A stretch of 64,000 bases of DNA from an uncultured Acidimicrobiia bacterium (lineage in GTDB: Bacteria > Actinomycetota > Acidimicrobiia > Spongiisociales > Spongiisociaceae): positions 2,020,548 to 2,084,547 of the forward strand of contig OY282370.1 of the NCBI GenBank assembly GCA_958295745.1. Direction: 5' to 3'. Shown piece by piece: positions 56,224 to 64,000 of the stretch. Within the stretch, counting starts at the first letter, position 1, and each line of letters opens with the position of its first letter. A model generated the notes under the pieces. It had not been told where the DNA came from. It did not search any database and saw nothing but the letters and a program-made list of their open reading frames with translations. Both the position numbers and the translations under genes were made by a program.

Positions 56224-57801
56224 ATCACCGGCGCAGAGGCACTGATCGAATCACTCCGGCTCAACGGCGTCCGCCGCATCTTCGGCATTCCCAGCACCCA
56301 CACCCTGGAGATCTACCGGGCGCTCGGCGCGGCGGACGGGATCGAACACGTCACCACCAGCCACGAGCAGGGCGCCGCCTTCATGGCGGACGGGTACGCC
56401 CGGGTGACAGGCCGGCCGGGGGTGTGCCTGGTCACGACCGGGCCGGGCGTGACGAACGCGGCGACGGCGATCGCCGAGGCCTACTCCGACTCGATCCCCG
56501 TGCTCTGCATAACCGCCCACATCGTGAGCAGTGACATAGGGCTGGGCAGGGGTCATTCCCACGAGCTCCGCTCCCAGGAGAGCGTGCTGGCAGGCATAAC
56601 CGACCGCTCCGTCCTTCTCCGTTCGCCCGACCGGATCCCCGCCGCGGTGCACGACGCCTTCCGGCGCTTCCGAACCGGGCGGCCCCGGCCGGTGTGCCTG
56701 GCGGTTCCCGTCGACGTACAGGAGGCCGCGGCGGCCGTCCGGGTTCCGCCCGCTCCCCGGTACGCCCCGCCCCGCCCCGACGGGGAGGCGGTGGAGCGGG
56801 CCGCCGCCCTTCTCGCATCGGCCGGGCGGCCCGCCATGATCGTGGGGGGCGGGGCCCAGGCGGCGGCTGACCGGGTGATCCGGCTCGCCGAACACCTCGA
56901 TGCGCCGGTGGTGACCACCCTGAACGGCAAGGGCGCCATCCCGACCCGCCATCCACTCTCCGCCTCGCTGGCCATCTACCGGTCGGCGGCCGGTTTTCTG
57001 GAGGAATGCGACGCGGTGCTCGCGGTGGGGACGGAGCTCAGCCCGGCTGACTTCTGGACCGGGCCGCTGCGCCTCGGCGGAACCCTGGTACAGGTGGACA
57101 TCGACGCCGGACAGTTCGGGGTGAACCATCCGGTGGACGCGCCCGTGGAAGGGGACGCCGGCGCCGCCTTGGAGATGCTCGAAGCGGCGCTGCCTCCCGC
57201 CCCCGCTCCGCACGACGGCGCCTCCCGGGCCGCCGCAGTACGCGCCGCGGCCTACGAGGAAGCGATGGTCATGGGCCGCCCCTACCTTCCTTGGATGAGA
57301 GCCCTGCGCCGGGCCATGCCCGAAGATTCCGCTCTCTTCATGGACGTGGCGATGGCGGCGGGGTTCGGCGCCTACCCCTTCTACGACCTGCCGGGACCGC
57401 GGACCTGGATGAATCCGTCCGGTCTGGGGACGCTGGGATACGCCCTGCCGGCGGCGATCGGGGCCAAGATCGCCCGGCCCGACCGGGCGGCGGCCGTTCT
57501 GGCCGGAGACGGGGGTTTCATGTTCACGATGCCGGAGCTGATGGCGGCGGCGGAGCACCGCCTCTCCCTGCCGGTGGTGATCTGGAACGACCGCTCCTTC
57601 GGTGAGATACACCGCCTGATGCGCGAACGCGGCTTCGAGCCGTACGCCACCGACCTGCACGTCCCCGACCTAGCGGCTCTGGCCGCCTCCTACGGTGCGG
57701 AGTGGGTGCGGACGGACGAGCCCGATGACCTAGCCGGCGCGGTGGAACGGGCCCTCCAAACCGAAGGCCCCACCCTGGTGGAGGTCCCGGCGTGGACCTG
57801 A
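56224..57801 (+). CDS. Thiamine diphosphate-dependent enzyme, acetolactate synthase-like
   Basis: The 525-aa enzyme has the catalytic Glu in TSHEQGAAFMADGYARVTG, the central domain AMIVGGGAQAA and the ThDP/Mg motif AGDGGFMFTMPELMAA, followed by VIWNDRSFGEI. The segment GLGRGHSHELRSQ resembles arginine-pathway 2-oxoacid decarboxylases (AruI type), so 5-guanidino-2-oxopentanoate decarboxylation is one possibility. No ATG, GTG or TTG is well placed: AGGAGG at 56212-56217 sits six bases before an ATC, which would give a protein beginning (M)TGAEALIESL, the family start. Confidence 0.85.
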   Translation: MTGAEALIESLRLNGVRRIFGIPSTHTLEIYRALGAADGIEHVTTSHEQGAAFMADGYARVTGRPGVCLVTTGPGVTNAATAIAEAYSDSIPVLCITAHIVSSDIGLGRGHSHELRSQESVLAGITDRSVLLRSPDRIPAAVHDAFRRFRTGRPRPVCLAVPVDVQEAAAAVRVPPAPRYAPPRPDGEAVERAAALLASAGRPAMIVGGGAQAAADRVIRLAEHLDAPVVTTLNGKGAIPTRHPLSASLAIYRSAAGFLEECDAVLAVGTELSPADFWTGPLRLGGTLVQVDIDAGQFGVNHPVDAPVEGDAGAALEMLEAALPPAPAPHDGASRAAAVRAAAYEEAMVMGRPYLPWMRALRRAMPEDSALFMDVAMAAGFGAYPFYDLPGPRTWMNPSGLGTLGYALPAAIGAKIARPDRAAAVLAGDGGFMFTMPELMAAAEHRLSLPVVIWNDRSFGEIHRLMRERGFEPYATDLHVPDLAALAASYGAEWVRTDEPDDLAGAVERALQTEGPTLVEVPAWT

Positions 57802-58937
57802 CCGGACGCTTCCGCTCGCTCTTTCCGATCACCGAGACGCGCGCCTACCTGTTCGCGGGCGGTCTGGCCCCGGCTGCCACCCCGGTGAGGGCCGCCCTCG
57901 ACGAGTGGACGGACCGCTGGATGTTCGACCCCGCCTACCACCGGGCCCGCTACTTCGAGGAATGGGGGCTGCTGCGGTCCCGCCTGGCGGCGGTGGTGGG
58001 CGGCGAGCCGGAGGAGATTGCCTTGGTGGACAACACCTCGCGCGGCTCCAACCTGGCGGTCCAGATGATCGAGACCGCTCCCGGCGCCAACATCGTCACC
58101 GACGAGACCTCACATCCGAGCGCCGTGTGGCCCTGGCTGCTGCCCGGCCGCGATCCGGTGGAGATCCGGACGGCCCCCCGCGGGGACTACTCCACCGCGG
58201 CGGAGCGGCTCGAAAGCATGGTCGACGAGCGGACGGCCGCCGTGGTCGCCTCCCACATAGACGCCCGCACCGGGTTCCGCCACGACCTCCGCCGTCTCGC
58301 CGAGATCGTTCACGGCGTCGGCGGGTACCTGATCGTCGACGCCGCCCAGTCGGCGGGCGCCGCGCCGATCGACGCGGCGGGCGCCGGGATCGACTTCTTG
58401 AGCGGCACGGTGATGAAATGGCTGCTGGGCCCGCCCGGCCTCGGGTTCTTCTACGCCCCCCGCCACATCCTCGACGCCCTTGCGCCGCCCCACGTCGGGT
58501 ATGTGGGCGCCGAGGGCCCGCCCGGCTCGGCGGACCTCTCGCTCGGTACGGGCGGGGTCCGCCATGAGATCGGGCTGGCCAACCTGCCGGGCATAGCGGC
58601 GGCGCGCCGGGGGGTGGACATCATCCTCGAGGCGGGCGTTTCCGCCATAGAGGCTCATGTCCTGGACCTGACCGGACGGCTCATCGAGGGGCTGGCGGAA
58701 CGCGGGATCGAGGTGCTCACCCCGCCCGTCCGAGCCGAGCGGGGAGGGGTGGCGGCGTTCCGTTTCGGCGGCGCGGCGGCGCTCTGCCGGCATCTGCGGA
58801 CGGTGGGGGTGGACGTCTGGGGGTACGACGAGGACGACCGGGTGCGGGCGGATCCTCACCTCTACAACACGCCCGACGACATCGACCGCCTCCTCGACGG
58901 GATCGACGGATTCATGGGCGGGTCCGAGCGCATCTGA
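57792..58937 (+). CDS. PLP-dependent class V aminotransferase family protein
   Basis: The 381-aa enzyme has the class V fold: FAGGLAPAATPVRAALDEW, VDNTSRGSNLAVQMIE, DETSHPSAVWPWLLPG, VASHIDARTGFRHDL, LIVDAAQSAGAAPID and the PLP lysine in SGTVMKWLLGPPGLGFFYAP. It resembles cysteine desulfurase, isopenicillin-N epimerase and kynureninase-like proteins; the reaction is not evident. GTG 57792 overlaps the end of the ThDP gene by 10 bases, so the pair forms an operon. Confidence 0.85.
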   Translation: MDLTGRFRSLFPITETRAYLFAGGLAPAATPVRAALDEWTDRWMFDPAYHRARYFEEWGLLRSRLAAVVGGEPEEIALVDNTSRGSNLAVQMIETAPGANIVTDETSHPSAVWPWLLPGRDPVEIRTAPRGDYSTAAERLESMVDERTAAVVASHIDARTGFRHDLRRLAEIVHGVGGYLIVDAAQSAGAAPIDAAGAGIDFLSGTVMKWLLGPPGLGFFYAPRHILDALAPPHVGYVGAEGPPGSADLSLGTGGVRHEIGLANLPGIAAARRGVDIILEAGVSAIEAHVLDLTGRLIEGLAERGIEVLTPPVRAERGGVAAFRFGGAAALCRHLRTVGVDVWGYDEDDRVRADPHLYNTPDDIDRLLDGIDGFMGGSERI

Positions 58938-59021
58938 ACGGCCTGATTGCCGCCGTCGGTCACATTCGAGCGGTAACAGTCGGACGACCGTCTGACCGTA
59001 AGAGTTGTCAGAACGTCTCGG

Positions 59022-60149
59022 CTAATCGGAGATCTCTGGTTCTTCCACCGGGACTTCCCTGCAACCTTTCGCGCCTCCGGACGCGCCGGTCAGGGCCTGC
59101 AGGGTCTCCTGGAGCTCCGAGGAACCCGCCACCTCGTGGGGGAAGTGGCAGGCCGCCGCTCCGGCGGTTCCGGACTCCCCGATCGGCGTCAGCGGCGGGG
59201 GATCGGTGGCGCACACCTCCGGATTTCCGAGCTTCTGCCTGAGCCAGCAACGGGTGTGGAAACGGCAGCCCGAGGGCGGGTCGGCGGGGCTGGGCACGTC
59301 GCCCTCCAGGACGATCCGCCTCCGCGCCTGCTCGGCCGCGGTGTCCGGGATCGGCGCCGAGGACAGGAGGGCGACGGTGTAGGGGTGGCGCGGCCGCCGG
59401 TAGAGCTCCTCGGTGGGCCGGAGCTCCACTATCCCCCCCAGGTACATGACCGCCACCCGGTCGGTCACCTGCCGGACCAGGGCGAGGTCGTGGGCGATGA
59501 TGACGTAGGTGAGGCCGAACTCCTCTTGGAGGTCTCCGAGCAGGTTGAGGATCTGGGCGCGGATGCTGACATCGAGGGCGCTGACCGGTTCGTCGGCGAC
59601 GATCAGGTCGGGCCGCAGCGCCATGGCGCGGGCGATGGCGATGCGCTGCCGCTGGCCGCCGCTGAAGGCGTGCGGGTACCGCGTCGCGGCGTCCGGCGGG
59701 AGCCCCACGGTTGCCAGGAGCTCCGAGACCCGCGCCCGCCGCTCCGCCGCCGATCCCTGACGGTGGATGACGAGGGGTTCGGCGACGACGGCTTCCACGG
59801 TTCGCTTCGGGTTGAGGCTGGCGAAGGGATCCTGGAAGATCGGCTGCATCCGGCGGCGCATCCGGCGGAGCTCCCGGCGGGGGATGGCCGACAGGTCGAC
59901 GCCGTCGAACAAGATCCTTCCCTCGGTGGGGTCGAGGAGTTTCAGGACGGCGCGGGCGGTGGTGGTCTTGCCGCATCCGGACTCGCCCACCAGCCCCAGC
60001 GTCTCTCCCCGGTGGACGGTGAAAGACACCCCGTCGACCGCCTTGATGAACCGGCGCCGCTTCACCGCCGGGCCCCTTCCGGCCGGGAACCAGACCCGGA
60101 GGTCTTCGACTTCGAGCAACGGCGGGGCGGCCGCGGGGCCTTCACTCAT
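59022..60149 (-). CDS. Oligopeptide/dipeptide ABC transporter ATP-binding protein (OppF/DppF-like)
   Basis: The 375-aa ATPase has Walker [23 protein letters not shown], the signature [15 protein letters not shown] and Walker [13 protein letters not shown], then the C-terminal OppF/DppF extension with [10 protein letters not shown] and a Cys cluster (Fe-S or structural). It works with the DppD-like partner next to it, whose stop overlaps this start by 8 bases. It imports peptides or nickel. Confidence 0.9.
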   Translation of the reverse strand: MSEGPAAAPPLLEVEDLRVWFPAGRGPAVKRRRFIKAVDGVSFTVHRGETLGLVGESGCGKTTTARAVLKLLDPTEGRILFDGVDLSAIPRRELRRMRRRMQPIFQDPFASLNPKRTVEAVVAEPLVIHRQGSAAERRARVSELLATVGLPPDAATRYPHAFSGGQRQRIAIARAMALRPDLIVADEPVSALDVSIRAQILNLLGDLQEEFGLTYVIIAHDLALVRQVTDRVAVMYLGGIVELRPTEELYRRPRHPYTVALLSSAPIPDTAAEQARRRIVLEGDVPSPADPPSGCRFHTRCWLRQKLGNPEVCATDPPPLTPIGESGTAGAAACHFPHEVAGSSELQETLQALTGASGGAKGCREVPVEEPEISD

Positions 60150-61263
60150 CCGGGCTTCCTTCCGCCGGCGGAGGGGGGTTCCAGCAGGCCGTCAGCTGCG
60201 GGGCCGCCGGTCCGGGGAACAGGGCGCCGCCGTCCTGTTCCCGGATCATCCGGCGGTCCCAGCCCTCGGCGGCGGCCCGGCGGGCGGTGGGCACGGTCAT
60301 CAACGGCGGGTCCTCCATCGTGCACCGGTCGATCCGGGCGGAACAGCGCGGGGCGAACGGGCATCCCGCGATCGGGCGGCTCGGGTCGGGGGGCTGGCCT
60401 TCGATGGTCATCAGCCGTTCCCGGCGCTCGTCTATGCGGGGCAGAGAGCGGTGCAGGGCGACCGTGTAGGGATGGGCGGGCCGGGTGAACACGTCTTCGG
60501 TGGAGGAGGCCTCCACTATGCGGCCCGCGTACATGACCATGACCCTCCGGGTGATACCGGCCACCACCGCCAGATCGTGGGTGATGAGCAGCATGGTGGT
60601 TCCGTGCTCGGAGGTGAGATCTTGGAGGAGCTCCAGTATCTGGGCCTGGACGGTCACGTCGAGGGCGGTGGTCGGTTCGTCGGCGATGAGCAGGGCCGGG
60701 CGGGGCGAGACCGCCATGGCGATGACCGCCCGCTGCCGCATACCGCCCGAATACTGGTGGGGGTAGTCGGAGATGCGCTCCGCCGCGTTGGGTACGCCGA
60801 CCGATTCGAGCAGCCGGGCCGCTTCCGCCCGAGCCTTCCCGGCCCTCACCCGGCTGTGCCGCCGTACGACCTCGGTGAGCTGCTTCTCGATGGTCAGGAC
60901 CGGGTTGAGCGAGCTGAACGGATCCTGGTACACGATGCCCACCCGGCGGCCCCGCACATCGCGAAGTTCCCGCTCGGTGAGCCGGGCCAGGTCCACCCCG
61001 TCGAGCATCACCTGCCCCTCTATCTCGGCGTAGTCGGGGACCAGCCTCACCAGCGCCAAGGCACCGGCGCTCTTTCCCGAACCGCTCTCGCCCACCAGAC
61101 CGACGTGTTCGCCGGCCCCCAGGTCGTAGGAGATGCCGTTTACAGCCCGAACCTCGGCGTGGGCGTGGAAGGTGACGCTCAGATCGCGCACCGACAGCAG
61201 CGGCGCCGCCGGCGCCCCAGAGGTGTCAGCCGCCCCGGCGGGATCAGCGGCCGGGGATTTCAT
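60142..61263 (-). CDS. Oligopeptide/dipeptide ABC transporter ATP-binding protein (OppD/DppD-like)
   Basis: The 373-aa ATPase has Walker [28 protein letters not shown], the signature [15 protein letters not shown] and Walker [13 protein letters not shown], and the C-terminal Cys motif [20 protein letters not shown] of the OppD family. It overlaps the permease gene upstream by 20 bases and the OppF-like gene downstream by 8, so translation of the operon is tightly coupled. Confidence 0.9.
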   Translation of the reverse strand: MKSPAADPAGAADTSGAPAAPLLSVRDLSVTFHAHAEVRAVNGISYDLGAGEHVGLVGESGSGKSAGALALVRLVPDYAEIEGQVMLDGVDLARLTERELRDVRGRRVGIVYQDPFSSLNPVLTIEKQLTEVVRRHSRVRAGKARAEAARLLESVGVPNAAERISDYPHQYSGGMRQRAVIAMAVSPRPALLIADEPTTALDVTVQAQILELLQDLTSEHGTTMLLITHDLAVVAGITRRVMVMYAGRIVEASSTEDVFTRPAHPYTVALHRSLPRIDERRERLMTIEGQPPDPSRPIAGCPFAPRCSARIDRCTMEDPPLMTVPTARRAAAEGWDRRMIREQDGGALFPGPAAPQLTACWNPPPPAEGSPDE

Positions 61264-62134
61264 GAACCGACCGGGTAACGATCCCCCCGGCGAAGTTGAT
61301 GGCGGAGACGAACAGCATCAGGGCGAGGCCGGGGCTGAGGATCAGCCACCAGGAGTTCGGGAACTGCAGGGCCTCGCGGATCATAACCCCCCACTCAGGG
61401 GTGGGCAGCGACACCCCCAGCCCTAGAAAGCTCAGGGTGGATCCGGCCAGGATGGCGTACCCGATGTCGAGCACGAAGATGGTCTTCATCACCCCCAGAC
61501 TGTTGGGCAGCACCGTCTGGAACAGGTTCCTCATCGGCCCGGCGCCGAGGGCGCGGGAGGCCGTTACATACTCGCGCTCCTTGACGACGATGACCTGGCC
61601 GCGGATCAGCCGGGCGTACACGGGCCACCAAGCCGCGGCGATGGCGAGGATCACGTTGCGGATGGTGGGACCCAGGGCTGCGCTGATCAGCAGTGCCAGC
61701 ATGATGGCCGGAAACGACAGGAAGATATCGACCACCCGCATCATGACGGCGTCGACGATGCCGCCGAGGTATCCCGATATCGCTCCGTACACCACCCCGA
61801 CCGTGCCGGCCGCGATCAGCACGAACAGGCCGATCACCAGGGAGACCCTGCCTCCGTTGAGGATGCGGGACCAGATGTCGCGGCCCAGGTTGTCGGTTCC
61901 CATCCAGTGGTCGGCGCTCGGTCCGGTCAGGGCGACGGACAGATCCTGTTCGAGCGGGTCCGAGGCCAGCAAGGGCGCCGCCGCGATGGCCGCCACCATG
62001 ACGACGATCACCACCACGCCGTAGGCTTCGAGGAAGGTGCGGGGCCGCAGGTTGGCGATGGCCGCCCCCATCCGCCCGCTCTCTTCGTTGCGCCGGGAGG
62101 CGGCCTCCTCGAGCCTTTTGGTGCGCCGCGTCAC
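61244..62134 (-). CDS. Peptide ABC transporter permease (DppC/OppC-like)
   Basis: The 296-aa protein has a cytoplasmic N-terminus, one lone helix (VVVIVVMVAAIAAAPLLA), the DppC motif HWMGTDNLGRDIWSRILNGG, and the permease EAA loop YVTASRALGAGPMRNLFQTV followed by ILPNSL-like residues. GTG 62134 overlaps the stop of the DppB-like gene (GTGA), favouring this start over upstream codons. Confidence 0.9.
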   Translation of the reverse strand: MTRRTKRLEEAASRRNEESGRMGAAIANLRPRTFLEAYGVVVIVVMVAAIAAAPLLASDPLEQDLSVALTGPSADHWMGTDNLGRDIWSRILNGGRVSLVIGLFVLIAAGTVGVVYGAISGYLGGIVDAVMMRVVDIFLSFPAIMLALLISAALGPTIRNVILAIAAAWWPVYARLIRGQVIVVKEREYVTASRALGAGPMRNLFQTVLPNSLGVMKTIFVLDIGYAILAGSTLSFLGLGVSLPTPEWGVMIREALQFPNSWWLILSPGLALMLFVSAINFAGGIVTRSVHEIPGR

Positions 62135-63168
62135 GTTCCCATGCCCTCCCGCACTCGCGGATCGGCCACCGTGTACAGCAGGTCGACCGCCAGGTTGACC
62201 ATCACGTAGGCCAGGCTGATGACCATGACCACCCCGGCTATCCCGTTGAGGTCGAGGCGGGTGGCGGCCCGGAAGGCGTACTCCCCGAGGCCCGGCCATC
62301 CCACCACGTGCTCGATGACGATGACGCTGGTGAGCAGCGAACCGAAGGCCAGCCCCGAGAGGGTGATCATCGGGATGATGGCGTTCCGCAGGCCGTGTCG
62401 GTAGAGGACCAGGGACCTCTTCAGGCCCTTGCCCCGGGCGGTGCGGACGTAGTCCGATTCAAGGGCTTCGACCATCTCGGAGCGGACCACCCGGGCGAAG
62501 TAGAACCCGATCACCGTCCCCAGCAACAGGGCCGGGTAGGCGAGATGGTGGAGGGCGTCCCACAGGGCGTCCCAGCGCCGGGCGATGATCGAGTCGAGCA
62601 CGACCATCCTGGTGACCGCCGGGGGCGCGCGGGTGAAGATGTCCAGCTGCCCCGGCCCGGCGGCCCATCCCAGCCGGCCGTAGAAGATGGTGAACCCGAC
62701 GATGGCCAGCCAGAACACCGGAACCGAGATGGCCAGCGTGGACACCACCTTGAACCCTTCGTCCCAGAACCGGCCCTTGCGCGAGGCGGCGAACACCCCC
62801 AGCGGGATGCCTATCGCCAGCGCCGCCAACATGGCGGCCAGCACCAGCTCGATGGTGGGCGGCACCACCTTCGCCAAGTCGGTGGTGACGGGGCGCAGGG
62901 TGTTGCTGGCCTCGCCCAAGTCGCCCTTCGTCAGGTTGGTGAGGTAGATCCAGTAGCGCTCCAGGATCGGCCTGTCCCACCCCCAGCGGGCGTTGAGGGC
63001 GTTGAGGATGTTCTGTTCCGCCTCGTCGGTGTGGACGGCGCCGCGCCCCCCCAGATAGGCGGCCGCCGGGTCGATGGGAATCAGCTGGGAGACGACGAAG
63101 GTGATGAAGGTCATACCGAGGAGCACGAACGGCATCAAGGACAGCCGCCGCAGGATGAACCACCGCAT
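62131..63168 (-). CDS. Peptide ABC transporter permease (DppB/OppB-like)
   Basis: The 345-aa permease begins MRWFILRRLSLMPFVLLGMT with the typical first helix, has the EAA loop block YVRTARGKGLKRSLVLYRHG leading into NAIIPMITLSGL, and GSLLTSVIVIEHVVGWPGLG near the C-terminus. Six membrane helices are evident. It follows the substrate-binding protein gene after a 120-base gap containing a stable hairpin. Confidence 0.9.
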   Translation of the reverse strand: MRWFILRRLSLMPFVLLGMTFITFVVSQLIPIDPAAAYLGGRGAVHTDEAEQNILNALNARWGWDRPILERYWIYLTNLTKGDLGEASNTLRPVTTDLAKVVPPTIELVLAAMLAALAIGIPLGVFAASRKGRFWDEGFKVVSTLAISVPVFWLAIVGFTIFYGRLGWAAGPGQLDIFTRAPPAVTRMVVLDSIIARRWDALWDALHHLAYPALLLGTVIGFYFARVVRSEMVEALESDYVRTARGKGLKRSLVLYRHGLRNAIIPMITLSGLAFGSLLTSVIVIEHVVGWPGLGEYAFRAATRLDLNGIAGVVMVISLAYVMVNLAVDLLYTVADPRVREGMGT

Positions 63169-63222
63169 CGTTACCCCTCTACCGACAGGCGCCTAACGGA
63201 GGCCGAGGCGCGGGGGTTTTCG

Positions 63223-63257
63223 GGTTGCGGGCGGCCGAAGACCGGCCGCCCGCAACC
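63223..63257 (-). other. Stable hairpin between the binding protein and permease genes
   Basis: GGTTGCGGGCGGCC (63223-63236) pairs perfectly (14 bp) with GGCCGCCCGCAACC (63244-63257) around a seven-base loop. On the transcribed minus strand no U-run follows, so it is more likely an mRNA stabiliser or partial terminator that raises binding-protein output relative to the transporter. Confidence 0.6.
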
Positions 63258-63288
63258 TGCCGCTGCTTCTGATCTGCGCAGACCGCCG

Positions 63289-64000
63289 CTACGAACCTGC
63301 GCGGCCCATCCGGTAGGGCTCGAACCGGTACACGGCGTGGTAGTAGACGCCGGTGAGGCTGTTGACGTGCGGATACCACTCGGGCACCTCGGTCAGCAGG
63401 TGGATCGGGCTGCTCTCCAGGCTCAGCGTTTCGGTTTCGTTGAGCAGGCGGATCCGCTCGTCTGGGTCTACCGCCGCCAGGGTGGCCTCGCCCAGCGCCT
63501 TTATCTCCGCGTAGTTGGGCCAACCCGCGCCGTTGTCGTCCCACCTGGCGCGTCCTGACAGAACGCCTCCGGGGAACGAGACCGACGCCGAGCTGACCGC
63601 CGAGGGGAACTCCGGGAACCAGTCGCTCACGTTGATGTCGAGGTCTCCGTTGCGGAAGTCGGTGAAGAAGACGCCCGCATCGCGGATCTGGACGTCGGTC
63701 ACCACGCCGATGTCCTTCCAGTCCTGTGCGAGCTTCTGCACCACATCTCCGAAGATCGGGCAGAACCCGGTCCACTGGAAGGTCTGCAGACGGATCGGCT
63801 TGTACCCGGGCGTATCGGAGTTGTAGCCGTCGGGGTAACCCGCCTCCGCCAGCAGCGCCTTGGCCTGATCGAGGTCACGCTCGTAGCCGGACGAGATCCC
63901 GCCGAGGCGGACCGGCGCCAAGCCGTAGGCGCGCAGGGCGGGGAAGCCGGGGCACAGCCGCTGCAGGCCGTCGTAGTCGATGGCCAGCTTGAGGGCCTTC
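63289..64000 (-). CDS. ABC transporter substrate-binding protein, family 5 (C-terminal part)
   Basis: The frame enters from the right edge (KALKLAIDYDGLQRL) and ends at TAG 63291-63289; 237 residues are visible. YERDLDQAKALLAEAGYPDG, then LQTFQWTGF and LAQDWKDIGVVTDVQI, is the standard C-terminal lobe of extracellular family 5 peptide-binding proteins. The signal peptide lies outside the window. It is the first visible gene of the peptide transport operon. Confidence 0.88.
   Translation of the reverse strand, partial: KALKLAIDYDGLQRLCPGFPALRAYGLAPVRLGGISSGYERDLDQAKALLAEAGYPDGYNSDTPGYKPIRLQTFQWTGFCPIFGDVVQKLAQDWKDIGVVTDVQIRDAGVFFTDFRNGDLDINVSDWFPEFPSAVSSASVSFPGGVLSGRARWDDNGAGWPNYAEIKALGEATLAAVDPDERIRLLNETETLSLESSPIHLLTEVPEWYPHVNSLTGVYYHAVYRFEPYRMGRAGS

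Noticed and set aside
56217-56534. GTG start at 56217 for the ThDP enzyme
   Set aside because: It opens a different frame whose product has no resemblance to any protein; the conserved protein needs the frame containing ATC 56224.

Overview
This is a high-GC bacterial chromosome segment with dense, overlapping genes and many GTG starts. The gene content points to an actinobacterium: an acyl-CoA carboxylase epsilon-like subunit, the clpS-DUF2017 pair, a probable F420-dependent LLM-family oxidoreductase, and an atpZ-atpI-atpBEFHAGDC operon. A deep-branching class such as Acidimicrobiia is plausible, but that is inference from gene content only. No rRNA, tRNA, insertion sequence, prophage or CRISPR array was recognised.

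Region 1 (1-9.4 kb) holds the end of a glycine betaine/proline-type ABC transporter (minus strand). Divergent from it is a one-carbon operon: formate-tetrahydrofolate ligase (fhs), a formate dehydrogenase (FDH) made of three separately encoded polypeptides, and an MFS transporter. The FDH is the most notable system in the window. Its catalytic polypeptide contains an in-frame TGA at 3643-3645, in the position of the active-site selenocysteine, followed by a SECIS-like hairpin. The usual large alpha subunit is split in two and the halves are in reverse order: the molybdopterin part comes first, then a fused NuoE-NuoF-like diaphorase, then the N-terminal Fe-S part. The assembled enzyme would oxidise formate with NAD, while Fhs would channel formate into tetrahydrofolate; glyA further along fits the same metabolism.

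Region 2 (9.5-31.7 kb) is mostly housekeeping: an orphan DNA methyltransferase, asd and lysC, a PHP phosphoesterase, murJ, the acyl-CoA carboxylase epsilon-like and methylmalonyl-CoA epimerase genes, a PPi-type phosphofructokinase, a double RDD membrane protein, amt, rpmB, an ABC ATPase, a hydroxyacid dehydrogenase, an HhH-GPD protein, proC, a low-GC nuclease-like gene, a membrane Fe-S oxidoreductase of the EtfAB:quinone type, a thioesterase, pheA, clpS-DUF2017 and an LLM oxidoreductase whose start region is tandemly repeated.

Region 3 (31.8-47.5 kb) has a form II CoxSLM-type molybdenum hydroxylase, a second orphan methyltransferase, prmC, tsaC, glyA, a frameshifted DUF1640-like gene, and the complete F1Fo ATP synthase operon, whose epsilon subunit is short.

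Region 4 (47.5-64 kb) is accessory and catabolic: a VapC-like toxin pair, a P450, two amidohydrolases, a phosphotriesterase-like protein, two PLP enzymes, a ThDP enzyme and an Opp/Dpp peptide transporter. Within it, 53.5-54.5 kb contains a strikingly AT-rich leader with competing hairpins and an intrinsic terminator in front of a NYN-domain (PIN-like RNase) gene. This looks like a transcription-attenuation element and is the best candidate for an undescribed regulatory system here.
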